DNA of 64,000 bases, from positions 124,001 to 188,000 of the forward strand of contig NZ_WNKS01000006.1 in assembly GCF_009720655.1 (NCBI RefSeq). The letters are read 5' to 3'. The translations under genes and the position numbers were made by a program. Shown here piece by piece: positions 29,139-37,104 of this stretch. The DNA comes from Rhodoblastus acidophilus. GTDB lineage: Bacteria; Pseudomonadota; Alphaproteobacteria; Rhizobiales; Beijerinckiaceae. The notes below the pieces were generated by a model. The model was not told the origin of the DNA. It saw only the letters and a program-made list of their open reading frames with translations, and did not search any database. Each line of letters starts with the position of its first letter. The stretch's first letter is position 1.

Positions 29139-29798
29139 ATGTCCGAGCCCTTGCCCCACTTTTTCAAACGCCACTACACGCCCGCGGAATTGATCGCCGA
29201 CGCCCTGGTGCATGGCCTGGCCATCGCCGGCGGACTGATCGGCTTCGCCATATTGTTCTTTCGCCTCGGCCAGAAGGGTGACGCGGAGAACACGGCCGCC
29301 ATCGGCGTTTACGCGATTGCGTTCTTCGTGCTGTTCGGCTGTTCCTGCGCCTATAATCTCAGCCCGCCGAGCCGCACCAAATGGCTGCTGCGCCGCCTCG
29401 ACCATGCCGCAATCTTCCTGATGATATCCGGCACCTATACGGCGCTGCTGTCGCTGACCAAGGACGGCGGCGCCTGGGTTCTGGCGTCTTGCGTGTGGCT
29501 CGTCTCCCTGATCGGCGCCGGCGTTGCGCTGCTGGCGCCGCCGGGCCGATTCGACCGGCTGCTGCTGGCGCTCTATCTTGCGCTCGGGTGGGGCGCGCTG
29601 GCCGACGCCCCCCGCCTGACGACAAGTCTGCCGCCGGAGACCGTCATCCTCACGGTCGCGGGCGGGGTCATGTATTCGCTCGGCGTTCCGTTCCACCTTT
29701 GGAACAGCCTGAAGTTCCAGAGCGCCATCTGGCACGGTTTCGTCGCTGTCGCCAGCGCCTGCCAGTTCGCCGGAATCGCCAAGGCGGTCGGCCCCTGA
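29139..29798 (+). CDS. Hemolysin III / PAQR-family membrane protein, copy 1
   Basis: A 219-residue integral membrane protein with seven predicted helices. It has the PAQR/HlyIII hallmarks: an early His in ELIADALVHGLAIAGG, the central LDHAAIFLMISGTYT, and late HLWNSLKFQSAIWHGFV. The three His-containing motifs can bind zinc. Family members are implicated in membrane fluidity or lipid hydrolysis, not proven hemolysis. It is followed 64 bp later by a paralog with about the same layout, indicating tandem duplication. Confidence 0.9.
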   Translation: MSEPLPHFFKRHYTPAELIADALVHGLAIAGGLIGFAILFFRLGQKGDAENTAAIGVYAIAFFVLFGCSCAYNLSPPSRTKWLLRRLDHAAIFLMISGTYTALLSLTKDGGAWVLASCVWLVSLIGAGVALLAPPGRFDRLLLALYLALGWGALADAPRLTTSLPPETVILTVAGGVMYSLGVPFHLWNSLKFQSAIWHGFVAVASACQFAGIAKAVGP

Positions 29799-29862
29799 CC
29801 CTTGCCATCATCCCGCCTCAAGTTTTAGTTTAACTCTGAACCTTGCTGAACCGGAGCTGTTC

Positions 29863-30534
29863 ATGTCGCTGCCCGAAGATCATCCGCGTCTGAAGAAACG
29901 CCTCTATGGCGTCGATGAACTGATCGCCGATGGCTTTGTTCACGCCATCGCCATTGTCGCCGGGCTGATCGCCTTCGGCGTGCTCATCAACCATGCGGTC
30001 GAGCGCGGCGCGGTGTCCGAGGCCTTCGCCTTCGGCGCCTATGCGGCGGGCTTTTTCCTGCTGTTCGGCTTTTCCTGCGCCTACAACATGACGCCGCCCT
30101 CCAATCTCAAATGGATCTTGCGGCGCTTCGACCACGCCTCGATCTATCTGATGATCGCCGGCACCTATACGGCGCTGCTGTCGCAACTGCCCTCCGGGAT
30201 TTTCGCGTGGTCCCTGGCCATTTTCGTCTGGGTGGTGGCGCTGGGCGGCGCGGCCGTAAAAGTGTTCTTGCCCGGCCGCTACGACAAGGCGTCGCTGTTC
30301 GTCTATCTGGCGCTGGGCTGGGTCGGCGTGGTGGCCGCCAAATCGCTGTTCGACAATCTGCCGATGGCGACGCTCGTTCTGACCCTGGTCGGCGGCCTGT
30401 TCTATTCGGTCGGCGTGCTGTTCTACCGCTGGCACACGCTGAAATTCCAGAACGCGATCTGGCACGGTTTTGTCGCGGTGGCGGCCGGCTTCCAATATGC
30501 GGGGATCGCCCAGGCGGTGGCGGCGGCGGGGTGA
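29863..30534 (+). CDS. Hemolysin III / PAQR-family membrane protein, copy 2
   Basis: A 223-residue seven-helix paralog of the preceding gene. It shares blocks such as VDELIADGFVHAIAI, FGFSCAYNM, FDHASIYLMIAGTYTALLS, and YRWHTLKFQNAIWHGFVAVA. The putative zinc His residues are kept in all three motifs. The copies have diverged well, so the duplication is old. It is probably in one transcript with copy 1. Confidence 0.9.
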   Translation: MSLPEDHPRLKKRLYGVDELIADGFVHAIAIVAGLIAFGVLINHAVERGAVSEAFAFGAYAAGFFLLFGFSCAYNMTPPSNLKWILRRFDHASIYLMIAGTYTALLSQLPSGIFAWSLAIFVWVVALGGAAVKVFLPGRYDKASLFVYLALGWVGVVAAKSLFDNLPMATLVLTLVGGLFYSVGVLFYRWHTLKFQNAIWHGFVAVAAGFQYAGIAQAVAAAG

Positions 30535-30545
30535 TCCGCTGATGG

Positions 30546-30560
30546 TTAACGCGTGATTAA
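30546..30560. promoter_or_regulatory. CtrA-type box upstream of SGNH hydrolase
   Basis: TTAA-CGCGTGA-TTAA fits the CtrA spacing of seven bases. It lies 11 bp after the HlyIII stop and about 175 bp before the SGNH gene. Confidence 0.4.
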
Positions 30561-30631
30561 ACGCGGGACGTCATCACACTTTGTTGACGCCGTTGCGTCA
30601 GCAAGACGCCCGGCAAGAAGCGGAGTTCAAC

Positions 30632-30666
30632 AATCGGGTAAGACTAGCTGAAGGTCTAGCCCGATT
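30632..30666. other. Hairpin in SGNH gene leader
   Basis: AATCGGG/CCCGATT with an inner AGAC/GTCT pairing folds into a stable stem-loop, followed by TTGTTG. It may end the HlyIII transcript or structure the leader of the next gene. Confidence 0.4.
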
Positions 30667-30733
30667 TGTTGCGCTGCATCATTGACCTGCGCGCGCGCCA
30701 AGGGCAAGCTCGATTTGCCTTTCAGGATCGTGC

Positions 30734-31528
30734 ATGAACACTCGACTGCGTTTCACTCTCATGGGGATTGTCGCGGCTTTCGCCGCGTTTCCTGTTGTCG
30801 CGCCAGGCGAGACGCATGAGCGTCAGCTGCGCGTCACGCCCGAGGCGTCCTGCGCCGCCACCTTGCCCGCCCATGTCGCGGGCCTGCCGAAATTCTCCGA
30901 AGCGCTGCTGTCGGGACGCAGCGTGCGGATCGTCGCCATCGGCTCCTCCTCGACAGAGGGCGTCGGCGCCTCCGCGCCCACCCGCAGCTATCCCGCGCAG
31001 CTGCGCGCGCTGCTCAATCTGGCGCTGCCCGCGACCGAGTTCGAGGTGATCAATCTCGGCATCGGCGGCGAAACGGCCGCTGTGACGGTGGAACGGCTGC
31101 GCCGAGACCTCCCCAAACAACGTCCCGATCTGGTGATCTGGCAGGTCGGCACCAACGACGGCCTGAGGGACGTGCCGATCGGCGACTACGAGCGGACCCT
31201 GCGCTCGGCGCTGGGGTTTCTCCGGCAGCGCGGCGACGATGTGATGCTGGTCGGCATGCAATGGACGCGCAAATTCGCCGCCAATCCCCATTATCTCGCC
31301 GTGCGCGACGCCACCGCGCAGATCGCCGGCGAGAGCGGCGTGACCCTGATCTCGCGGTTCGACGCCATGCGCCGGCTCGCGGACCTCAGCGGCCGCGAGG
31401 ACCTGATCGGCCCGGACCAGCTGCACATGAACGACCGGGGCTATCGCTGCCTCGCCGAACAGGTTGCGGCGACCCTTTCGCATGCGATCGACTACAGCGA
31501 AAAACCGCCGCTCAACGATCAGGGCTGA
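30734..31528 (+). CDS. Exported SGNH/GDSL-family esterase
   Basis: A 264-residue secreted or periplasmic hydrolase. The signal peptide covers about residues 1-26 (TLMGIVAAFAAFPVVA). The SGNH blocks are all visible: the nucleophile Ser in VAIGSSSTEG, Gly in LGIGGET, Asn in QVGTNDG, and the Asp/His pair in PDQLHMND. The closest functional type is the acyl-esterase or lysophospholipase group; substrate is unknown. A CtrA-type box and a hairpin lie upstream. Confidence 0.87.
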   Translation: MNTRLRFTLMGIVAAFAAFPVVAPGETHERQLRVTPEASCAATLPAHVAGLPKFSEALLSGRSVRIVAIGSSSTEGVGASAPTRSYPAQLRALLNLALPATEFEVINLGIGGETAAVTVERLRRDLPKQRPDLVIWQVGTNDGLRDVPIGDYERTLRSALGFLRQRGDDVMLVGMQWTRKFAANPHYLAVRDATAQIAGESGVTLISRFDAMRRLADLSGREDLIGPDQLHMNDRGYRCLAEQVAATLSHAIDYSEKPPLNDQG

Positions 31529-31544
31529 CGCCGCCATCCGCTCT

Positions 31545-32030
31545 TCAGATCAGATTTTCGCGCCACGCCAGAACCGCGTCGGCGTCGCAAGGCAGTTCGC
31601 AGGCGAACTCCCCCGCATAGGCGCGCCAGTCAGCCGCGCGCTTGCGGGAGACGCCGACCAGCGTGGGTTGTCCCATAGCCGCGGCCGCGCCGATTTCGGC
31701 GATAAAACCCCGGCCCTCCGCCTCGGCGCGACCGAACCGGCTGATCAGCAGCAGGTCGGGTTTGCGCGCAAGGCTCTGCGCCAGCAGACCGGCGACTTCG
31801 GCGAGCGCGCCGCTGTCCAGCCGGCAGCCGCTCGCGCAGGGGCCGAGATTCTGCATCAGGTCGAACGTGCGGCCGCTGTCGATATGCACGGCGTAAACCG
31901 TTTCCGCGCACGGGGTCTGCGTCACGCCTCCGACTCGCTGGCCGCGCGCCTCCAGCGCCGCGCGCACCTGGGCGAACAGCGTGTCGACAGGCTCGCCTTC
32001 GTCGTAGATCACGGCGGCCAGGGCAGTCAT
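31545..32030 (-). CDS. DUF2478 family protein
   Basis: A 161-residue cytoplasmic protein of the DUF2478 type, recognised from AAVIYDEGEPVDTLFAQVRAAL in parts, LDSGALAEVAG, and LLLISRFGRAEAEGRGF. Members are usually found near molybdenum genes; their biochemical role is unknown. Some are described as NTPase-like, but no P-loop is visible here. The ATG at 32030 overlaps the stop of mobA-tusA by 4 bp, so the two are translationally coupled, which supports a role in molybdenum cofactor use. Confidence 0.75.
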   Translation of the reverse strand: MTALAAVIYDEGEPVDTLFAQVRAALEARGQRVGGVTQTPCAETVYAVHIDSGRTFDLMQNLGPCASGCRLDSGALAEVAGLLAQSLARKPDLLLISRFGRAEAEGRGFIAEIGAAAAMGQPTLVGVSRKRAADWRAYAGEFACELPCDADAVLAWRENLI

Positions 32031-32851
32031 CGGACCTGCCTGCGGATGAGGAACACCGCGACGCCTTCGGCGCGGCTTTGCGCCTCCAGCACATTTCCGG
32101 TCTCGCGCACGAGATGCGGCACGTCGACAAAACTCATGGGATCGGTGCAGGACACTTCGACCCGCTCCCCCGGCGCCATTTCCGCCAGAACTTTTCGAGT
32201 CTTCAACACCGGCAGCGGGCATTTGAGGCCGCGCAGATCCAGAATTTTTGGCGCCAACAGCGCCTCGGCTTGAGCCAGATCCTCGGGCGTGTTGACGTTC
32301 ATGAAGGGATTGCGCGGTTTTGTCGGCCATTCGACGGTCGCGCAGTCGAAGCGGCGTTGGAACTGGCCGACGCCGCGCACGCCCTCGACCAGCGCGCGGC
32401 GCAGGTTTTCGCGCAGGGAGACCGGCCAGAGCCCGACCACCGGATGGACGCGCCCGCCGGACGCCGCGCAAGCGAGGCCGTCGCGGGTTTTGCGCGCGGC
32501 TTCGCTGAGGCGGTCCGCCAGATCGTCCGGCAAAAACGGCGTGTCGCAGGGCAGGCTCAGCACGGACCCAAAACCCTCGGCATAGTCCAGCGCGGCCAAA
32601 ATCCCCGCCAGCGGCCCGGCATGGCCTGGAATGGCGTCGGCGATGAGAGGCAATCCGGCAAACGGCGCCGCGACCTCCGGCGTGACGGCGTGGAGGTTCA
32701 CGACGACATCGAGGTTTTGCGCACGCGCACGATCGACCACGTGGTCGATCAGCCGCCGGCCGCCGAGCGCGAGCAGCGGTTTTTGCGCGCCGTCCATGCG
32801 GCGGGCGAGGCCGCCGGCGAGAATGACGGCAAGTTTGGGACGCGTTTCCAT
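32027..32851 (-). CDS. mobA: MobA-TusA fusion: Mo cofactor guanylyltransferase with sulfur-carrier domain
   Basis: Residues 1-200 are MobA, which attaches GMP to molybdopterin to make the MGD cofactor. They have the nucleotide loop LAGGLARRMDGAQKPL, the metal-binding Asp103 in PCDTPFL, and NVNTPEDL. Residues 203-274 form a TusA/SirA-type domain: LDLRGLKCPLPVLKTRKVL with the sulfur-carrying Cys211 in CPLP, and a typical beta-alpha ending. TusA-like proteins hand persulfide sulfur to targets, including steps needed by Mo-bis-MGD formate dehydrogenases. The fusion therefore suggests coupled nucleotide addition and sulfuration. No domain is broken and the linker is short. DUF2478 follows with a 4-bp overlap. 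Both domains are clear; the joint function is inferred. Confidence 0.9.
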   Translation of the reverse strand: METRPKLAVILAGGLARRMDGAQKPLLALGGRRLIDHVVDRARAQNLDVVVNLHAVTPEVAAPFAGLPLIADAIPGHAGPLAGILAALDYAEGFGSVLSLPCDTPFLPDDLADRLSEAARKTRDGLACAASGGRVHPVVGLWPVSLRENLRRALVEGVRGVGQFQRRFDCATVEWPTKPRNPFMNVNTPEDLAQAEALLAPKILDLRGLKCPLPVLKTRKVLAEMAPGERVEVSCTDPMSFVDVPHLVRETGNVLEAQSRAEGVAVFLIRRQVR

Positions 32852-32860
32852 CGCGGGACT

Positions 32861-33610
32861 TTAGCTCAAAAGACGATGAAGCGCGCGCAGCGTCTCCAGC
32901 GTCGAGACATCCGCGATCCCGTCCACCTTTTCCGGCCGAAAATGACGCTGGAAGGCGGCGACCACGTCTTGCGTCGCGGCGTCATAGAGTCCCGTGACCT
33001 CGACGCCGTAGCCGTAGGCCGCGAGCATTTGTTGCAGCGCCGCCACAGGTGGGCCGAGCGCGCCGGGCTCATAAATCGGGCCGGGCCGGATGCTTGACGG
33101 CCCGGCCCACAGACCGACGCCTGCCGCATGCAGGCGCGCCCATGGAAAATACTCGCCGGGGTCGATCTTGCGCGACGGCGCGATGTCGGAATGGGCGAGG
33201 ACGCGACATGGCGGAATCGCCTTGCGGGCGCAAATGTCTTGGCACAGCGCGATCACCGCGGCGATCTGCGGCTCGGGGTATGGCGGGCAGCCGCCGTCAT
33301 GACCCGGGTTGACGATTTCGACTCCGATGGAGCGGGAGTTGAGATCGGTTTCTCCGGCCCAAAAACTCTTGCCCGCATGCCAGGCGCGACAATCCTCCGC
33401 CACGAGCTGCCAGATGCGGCCATCCTCCCAGACGAGATAATGGCAGGAAACGCCGCCCCGCTCCGTGGTCAACAGGTCCAGCGCCACCTCGCCGGTGGGC
33501 ATGCCGGTGTAATGGAGGATCAGCGCGTCGGTTGGAGCAACAAGCCGCGCGCCATGGTTAGGCGAAGCCACGAATTTTTCGACGAGCGGGGAGTCGGGGC
33601 GTGGATGCAT
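32861..33610 (-). CDS. N-acetylmuramoyl-L-alanine amidase (AmiD type)
   Basis: A 249-residue zinc amidase cleaving the peptide stem from peptidoglycan or recycling anhydromuropeptides. The Amidase_2 domain (about 15-165) has zinc ligands in LILHYTG and VLAHSDIAPSRKIDPG, with GVSCHYLVWEDG and SIGVEIVNPGH between. A C-terminal peptidoglycan-binding domain (about 180-245) has GALGPPVAALQQMLAAYGY and DVVAAFQRHFRP. The frame is open to 33784, but that part translates an intergenic repeat; ATG 33610 gives the family N-terminus. No clear signal peptide is seen, so it may act in the cytoplasm on recycled fragments. Confidence 0.92.
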   Translation of the reverse strand: MHPRPDSPLVEKFVASPNHGARLVAPTDALILHYTGMPTGEVALDLLTTERGGVSCHYLVWEDGRIWQLVAEDCRAWHAGKSFWAGETDLNSRSIGVEIVNPGHDGGCPPYPEPQIAAVIALCQDICARKAIPPCRVLAHSDIAPSRKIDPGEYFPWARLHAAGVGLWAGPSSIRPGPIYEPGALGPPVAALQQMLAAYGYGVEVTGLYDAATQDVVAAFQRHFRPEKVDGIADVSTLETLRALHRLLS

Positions 33611-33630
33611 ATGGCGCCGAGAAATTCCTG

Positions 33631-33794
33631 CTCCCCCTGCGGGAGAAGGTGGCTCGCGGCCGTAGAGCGTCGAAAGACGCCCGTCTTTCGACGGGCTATG
33701 GCCGCGAGACGGATGAGGGGTCTTTTTCAACGACGCCGGGACGAACCCCTCATCCGGCGCCTGAGGCGCCACCTTCTCCCGCAAGGGGAGAAGG
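33631..33794. repeat. Long palindromic intergenic repeat, copy 2 of 3
   Basis: It opens with CTCCCCCTGCGGGAGAAGG and closes with CCTTCTCCCGCAAGGGGAG in complement. Inside are GACGGATGAGGGG and CCCCTCATCC, and a short nested hairpin GTCGAAAGACG/CGTCTTTCGAC. It sits upstream of the amidase start and may carry its leader. Confidence 0.85.
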
Positions 33795-33814
33795 AGGGCG
33801 CCCGTTCCTTCAAT

Positions 33815-34111
33815 TCAAAACCACGCGATGCAGTGGCGGCGGCCGTAGAAATCCTCTTCCCACTCGGCGCAGCGGCGGCGGGGCGGCGGCGGCGGATTGC
33901 TGTTGGCGCCGATGACGCCGCCGGCGGCGCCGCCGAGCAGCGCGCCCGCGACCGCCCCGCCCGCGCTGCCGCTGGCGAGACCGCCGATCATCGCGCCGGA
34001 CGCCGCGCCCACGGCCGCGCCATTCACCGTCCGCTGTTCCTGCGTGTAGCCGCAGCCGCCGAGCGTCAACGCCCCGGCGAAGGCGACGCCCAGCAGAATG
34101 GTCTTGTTCAT
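33815..34111 (-). CDS. Glycine-zipper lipoprotein
   Basis: A 98-residue outer-membrane lipoprotein candidate. The signal peptide ends in the lipobox LGGC (Cys20). Residues 30-68 form a glycine-zipper (AAVGAASGAMIGGLASGSAGGAVAG and following), as in OmpA-like or Rick_17kDa surface proteins. A proline run precedes a charged tail with two Cys. It is probably a structural envelope protein; no specific partner is visible. Confidence 0.82.
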   Translation of the reverse strand: MNKTILLGVAFAGALTLGGCGYTQEQRTVNGAAVGAASGAMIGGLASGSAGGAVAGALLGGAAGGVIGANSNPPPPPRRRCAEWEEDFYGRRHCIAWF

Positions 34112-34213
34112 GCAAACCTCCGGATCGAACCTCTACGCCCCGCGGGCGCGCACGCGTTCACGAAAACGTGTAACGGTTAACACCGGCAAAACCAAGACCG
34201 CGAAAGCGGCGCT

Positions 34214-34759
34214 TCACAATTTCAGGGCGGGGCCGACGCGGGCCTGCAACGCACTGAGCGTGATCGGCCCGACATGCGCGAACGAGAGTCTGCCGCCCGG
34301 CTCCAGGACAAAGCTCGCGGGTATCCCGCGCGCGCCCAGCACGCGATAGAGCCAGCCTTTTCGATCAACGCCGAGCCGCGCATAGGGATTGCCGAACGCC
34401 CGCAGGTATTTGAGGGTATTCGCCGGATCGTCCGCCGATGCGACGCCGTAAATGGTCGCGCCGGCGCGGGCGAAATCGACCAAAGCCTGGTGTTCCTCGC
34501 GGCATTGCGGGCACCAGGAGGCGAAGGCGTTGAGAAACACGGTCTTGTCCGCGATGTCGGCGGCGGAGAAGCCGGGAACTTGCACGCCCACCGCGTCGGT
34601 CAGGCCCGCCAGCGGCGGCAGATCGAAACGGTCGGCGGCAAACGGGTTGAACAGATTTGCCAGGCGATCGCGGCCGCGCCACGCGGATATGCCAAGCCCG
34701 CCCGCGGCGAAACCCGCCATGCCCAGCAAGACCGCACGTCTGGAAGTATCTTTCGCCAT
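34214..34759 (-). CDS. TlpA/DsbE-like thioredoxin-fold protein
   Basis: A 181-residue periplasmic thioredoxin-like oxidoreductase. The Tat-like N-terminus SRRAVLLGMAGFAAGGLG serves as signal or anchor. The active site is ASWCPQCREEH with both Cys, and GIPASFVLEPGG carries the cis-Pro loop. This is the CcmG/DsbE/TlpA group, which reduces apocytochrome c or copper-site cysteines. No cytochrome c maturation genes are adjacent. ATG 34759 is used; the frame is open further upstream but overlaps the divergent promoter. Confidence 0.88.
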   Translation of the reverse strand: MAKDTSRRAVLLGMAGFAAGGLGISAWRGRDRLANLFNPFAADRFDLPPLAGLTDAVGVQVPGFSAADIADKTVFLNAFASWCPQCREEHQALVDFARAGATIYGVASADDPANTLKYLRAFGNPYARLGVDRKGWLYRVLGARGIPASFVLEPGGRLSFAHVGPITLSALQARVGPALKL

Positions 34760-34888
34760 TGGGCCTCCCCCGCGCATCAGCGCGCAAGCGTGAAGCACAT
34801 TCAAGATGAACATGATCGCAGGCTTAACGCGGGCCGCCCTTGAACTCGCATCGGCAACACCCCTAAATGGAGCCTCAGGAGATCCGGC

Positions 34889-36142
34889 ATGAGCGAGACA
34901 GAAATTCCCCACGCATGTGATGTGCTTGTCGTCGGCGCAGGCGCGGCCGGGCTTTCCGCCGCGCACGCCTTCGCCGCGCAGGGGCGCAGCGTCATCGTGG
35001 TGGGCAAGGTCGAGACCCATCTCGCGGGACGCACGGTCGCCCTGTTCGAGGGCAGCCTGCGATTTTTTCGCGCGCTGAACCTTTGGGAGGCCTGCGAGCC
35101 CCATGCGGCGCCGATGGAGGGGATCAGGCTGATCGACGACACCGGCTCGATGTTTCCCACCGAGCCCAAAGAGTTTCGCTCGCGGGAGATCGACCTCGAC
35201 GCCTTCGGCCAGAACATCGAGAACAACGCGCTGGTGGCGGAACTGGCGGCGGCGGCGCGCGCCAATCCGGCGATCACGCTGATCGAAGGTTTTTTGGACG
35301 GGTTCGAGCTGAATTATTCCGGCGCCCGGGCGAAGCTGGTCGGCGGCGGCTGGATCGACGCGCAATTCATCGTCGCCGGCGAGGGCCGCAACTCGCAGGC
35401 GCGCCAGATCGCCGGCATCACGGTCAAGACCTGGACCTATCCGCAGACGGCGATCACCGTGCTGCTCAAGCATGAAAAGCCGCACCACAATATTTCGACG
35501 GAATGGCACAAGCGCAGCGGCCCCTTCACCTTCGTGCCGTTGCAGGGCCGCGAGGGCGCGCCGCATCGCTCGAGCATGGTCTGGCTGGTGACGCCGCGCG
35601 AGGCCGCGCGCTTGCAGGCCCTTTCGCCCGAGGAACTGGCGGGGGAAATCCAGGACCAGTCGCACGACAGGTTCGGTCACATCGAACTGGACGGTCCCGT
35701 CGGCGCCTTCCCGATGGGGGCGCTGAAGACGGACCGGGTCACCGGGCTGCGCCTCGCCCTGATCGGCGAATCCGCGCATCTGTTCCCGCCGATCGGCGCG
35801 CAGGGATTGAACCTGACTCTGCGCGACGTCGCCAATCTCGTCGACTGCCTCGAAGGCCTTGACCTCGACGAACCCGACCCAATCTCGCGTGCGCTCAGAC
35901 GCTACGAGCGCGACCGGGCGCGCGACATCGGTTTCAGGGTCAACAGCATCGACGTTCTCAACCGCTCGCTGCTGGTCCATGCGCTGCCCGTGGATTTCGC
36001 CCGCGCCTTCGCGCTGAACTTTTTCTCGGCGTTCGGACCGCTGCGCCGCGCGCTGATGCGCGAGGGCGTGACGCCGCACGGGCCGACTCCAAAACTGATG
36101 CGCGAGCGGCCGCCCGTTTTTTCGCGCGCCGCGCGTCGCTGA
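34889..36142 (+). CDS. UbiH/UbiF-family FAD-dependent monooxygenase
   Basis: A 417-residue flavoprotein hydroxylase, probably for ubiquinone ring hydroxylation. The N-terminal dinucleotide motif is VLVVGAGAAGLSAAHAFA. The middle region has VAGEGRNSQARQIAG, the usual D/E-G-x-N/R-S motif. The FAD ribityl motif RLALIGESAHLFPPIGAQGLNLTLRDV is diagnostic for the UbiH/COQ6 group. The Asp usual in GDAAH is Glu here (GESAH). In alphaproteobacteria one UbiL/UbiM-like enzyme may act at several ring positions; which one is not clear from sequence. An AGGAG site precedes ATG 34889. xthA starts one base after its stop. Confidence 0.88.
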   Translation: MSETEIPHACDVLVVGAGAAGLSAAHAFAAQGRSVIVVGKVETHLAGRTVALFEGSLRFFRALNLWEACEPHAAPMEGIRLIDDTGSMFPTEPKEFRSREIDLDAFGQNIENNALVAELAAAARANPAITLIEGFLDGFELNYSGARAKLVGGGWIDAQFIVAGEGRNSQARQIAGITVKTWTYPQTAITVLLKHEKPHHNISTEWHKRSGPFTFVPLQGREGAPHRSSMVWLVTPREAARLQALSPEELAGEIQDQSHDRFGHIELDGPVGAFPMGALKTDRVTGLRLALIGESAHLFPPIGAQGLNLTLRDVANLVDCLEGLDLDEPDPISRALRRYERDRARDIGFRVNSIDVLNRSLLVHALPVDFARAFALNFFSAFGPLRRALMREGVTPHGPTPKLMRERPPVFSRAARR

Positions 36143-36143
36143 A

Positions 36144-36923
36144 ATGCGAATCGCCACCTGGAACATCAATTCGGTTCGGCTGCGGCTCGACCTGGTGCTC
36201 GCCTATCTGCGCGACGTCTCGCCCGACGTCCTGTGCCTGCAGGAGATCAAGTGCCAGGACGACGCCTTCCCCCGTCTGGAGATCGAGGCGGCCGGCTACA
36301 ATGTCGCCGTGCACGGGCAGAAGAGTTACAACGGCGTCGCGCTGCTCTCCAAGGCGCCGATGGAATGCGTTCCCGGCCTGCCCGGCGACGAAAGCGACGA
36401 GCAATCGCGCTACATCGAGGCCGTCATTCCCTTCGGGCCGCGCGTGGCGCGGGTCGGCTGTCTCTATCTGCCCAACGGCAATCCGCTGGGGACGGAGAAA
36501 TACGCCTACAAACTCGCCTGGATGGACCGTCTCATTGCGCACGCCCGCGCCATGCTCAAACATGAAGAAGTGTTCGTGCTCGCAGGCGACTACAATGTGA
36601 TTCCCGACGCGCGCGACGTCCACGATCCCGCGGCATGGCTGGGCGACGCGCTTTACGCCCTGCCGACCCGGCAGAAATTCCGCGAACTGCTGGCGCTCGG
36701 ATTCACCGACGCCCTCCGCGCCACCACGGACGAGGCGAAGCAATACACGTTCTGGGACTATCAGGCGGGGTGCTGGCCGAAGAACCAGGGGCTGCGCATC
36801 GACCATTTGCTGCTGTCGCCACAGGCCGCCGACCGTCTGGAGGGCGTGAAGATCGACCGAGAGATGCGGACGAAGGACAAGCCGTCGGACCATGTGCCGG
36901 TGCGCGTGGATTTGCGGGATTGA
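36144..36923 (+). CDS. xthA: Exodeoxyribonuclease III
   Basis: A 259-residue AP endonuclease and 3'-5' exonuclease of the ExoIII/APE1 family for base excision repair. Visible motifs are RIATWNINSVR (metal and phosphate contacts), LCLQEIKCQD with the catalytic Glu, YNGVALLS, LPNGN, LAGDYNVIPDARDV with catalytic Asp and Asn, and the terminal SDHVPV with catalytic His. Length fits the family. It starts one base after the monooxygenase stop and is likely co-transcribed. Confidence 0.95.
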   Translation: MRIATWNINSVRLRLDLVLAYLRDVSPDVLCLQEIKCQDDAFPRLEIEAAGYNVAVHGQKSYNGVALLSKAPMECVPGLPGDESDEQSRYIEAVIPFGPRVARVGCLYLPNGNPLGTEKYAYKLAWMDRLIAHARAMLKHEEVFVLAGDYNVIPDARDVHDPAAWLGDALYALPTRQKFRELLALGFTDALRATTDEAKQYTFWDYQAGCWPKNQGLRIDHLLLSPQAADRLEGVKIDREMRTKDKPSDHVPVRVDLRD

Positions 36924-36931
36924 CGCGCTTT

Positions 36932-37055
36932 CCTTCTCCCCTTGCGGGAGAAGGTGGATCGCGCTGAAAGCGCGAGACGGATGAGGGGGCGGTCGCGACG
37001 GACGAACCCCTCATCCGGCCCCTTCGGGGCCACCTTCTCCCGCAAGGGGAGAAGG
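36932..37055. repeat. Long palindromic intergenic repeat, copy 3 of 3
   Basis: CCTTCTCCCCTTGCGGGAGAAG opens it in parts and CCTTCTCCCGCAAGGGGAG closes it, with AGACGGATGAGGGG / CCCCTCATCC inside. It separates xthA from matB on the same strand. Confidence 0.85.
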
Positions 37056-37104
37056 ACGCCGGCGATCAGCGCTGCGGTCCTGTTTTTCTGAGGATGGGCT
37101 GACA

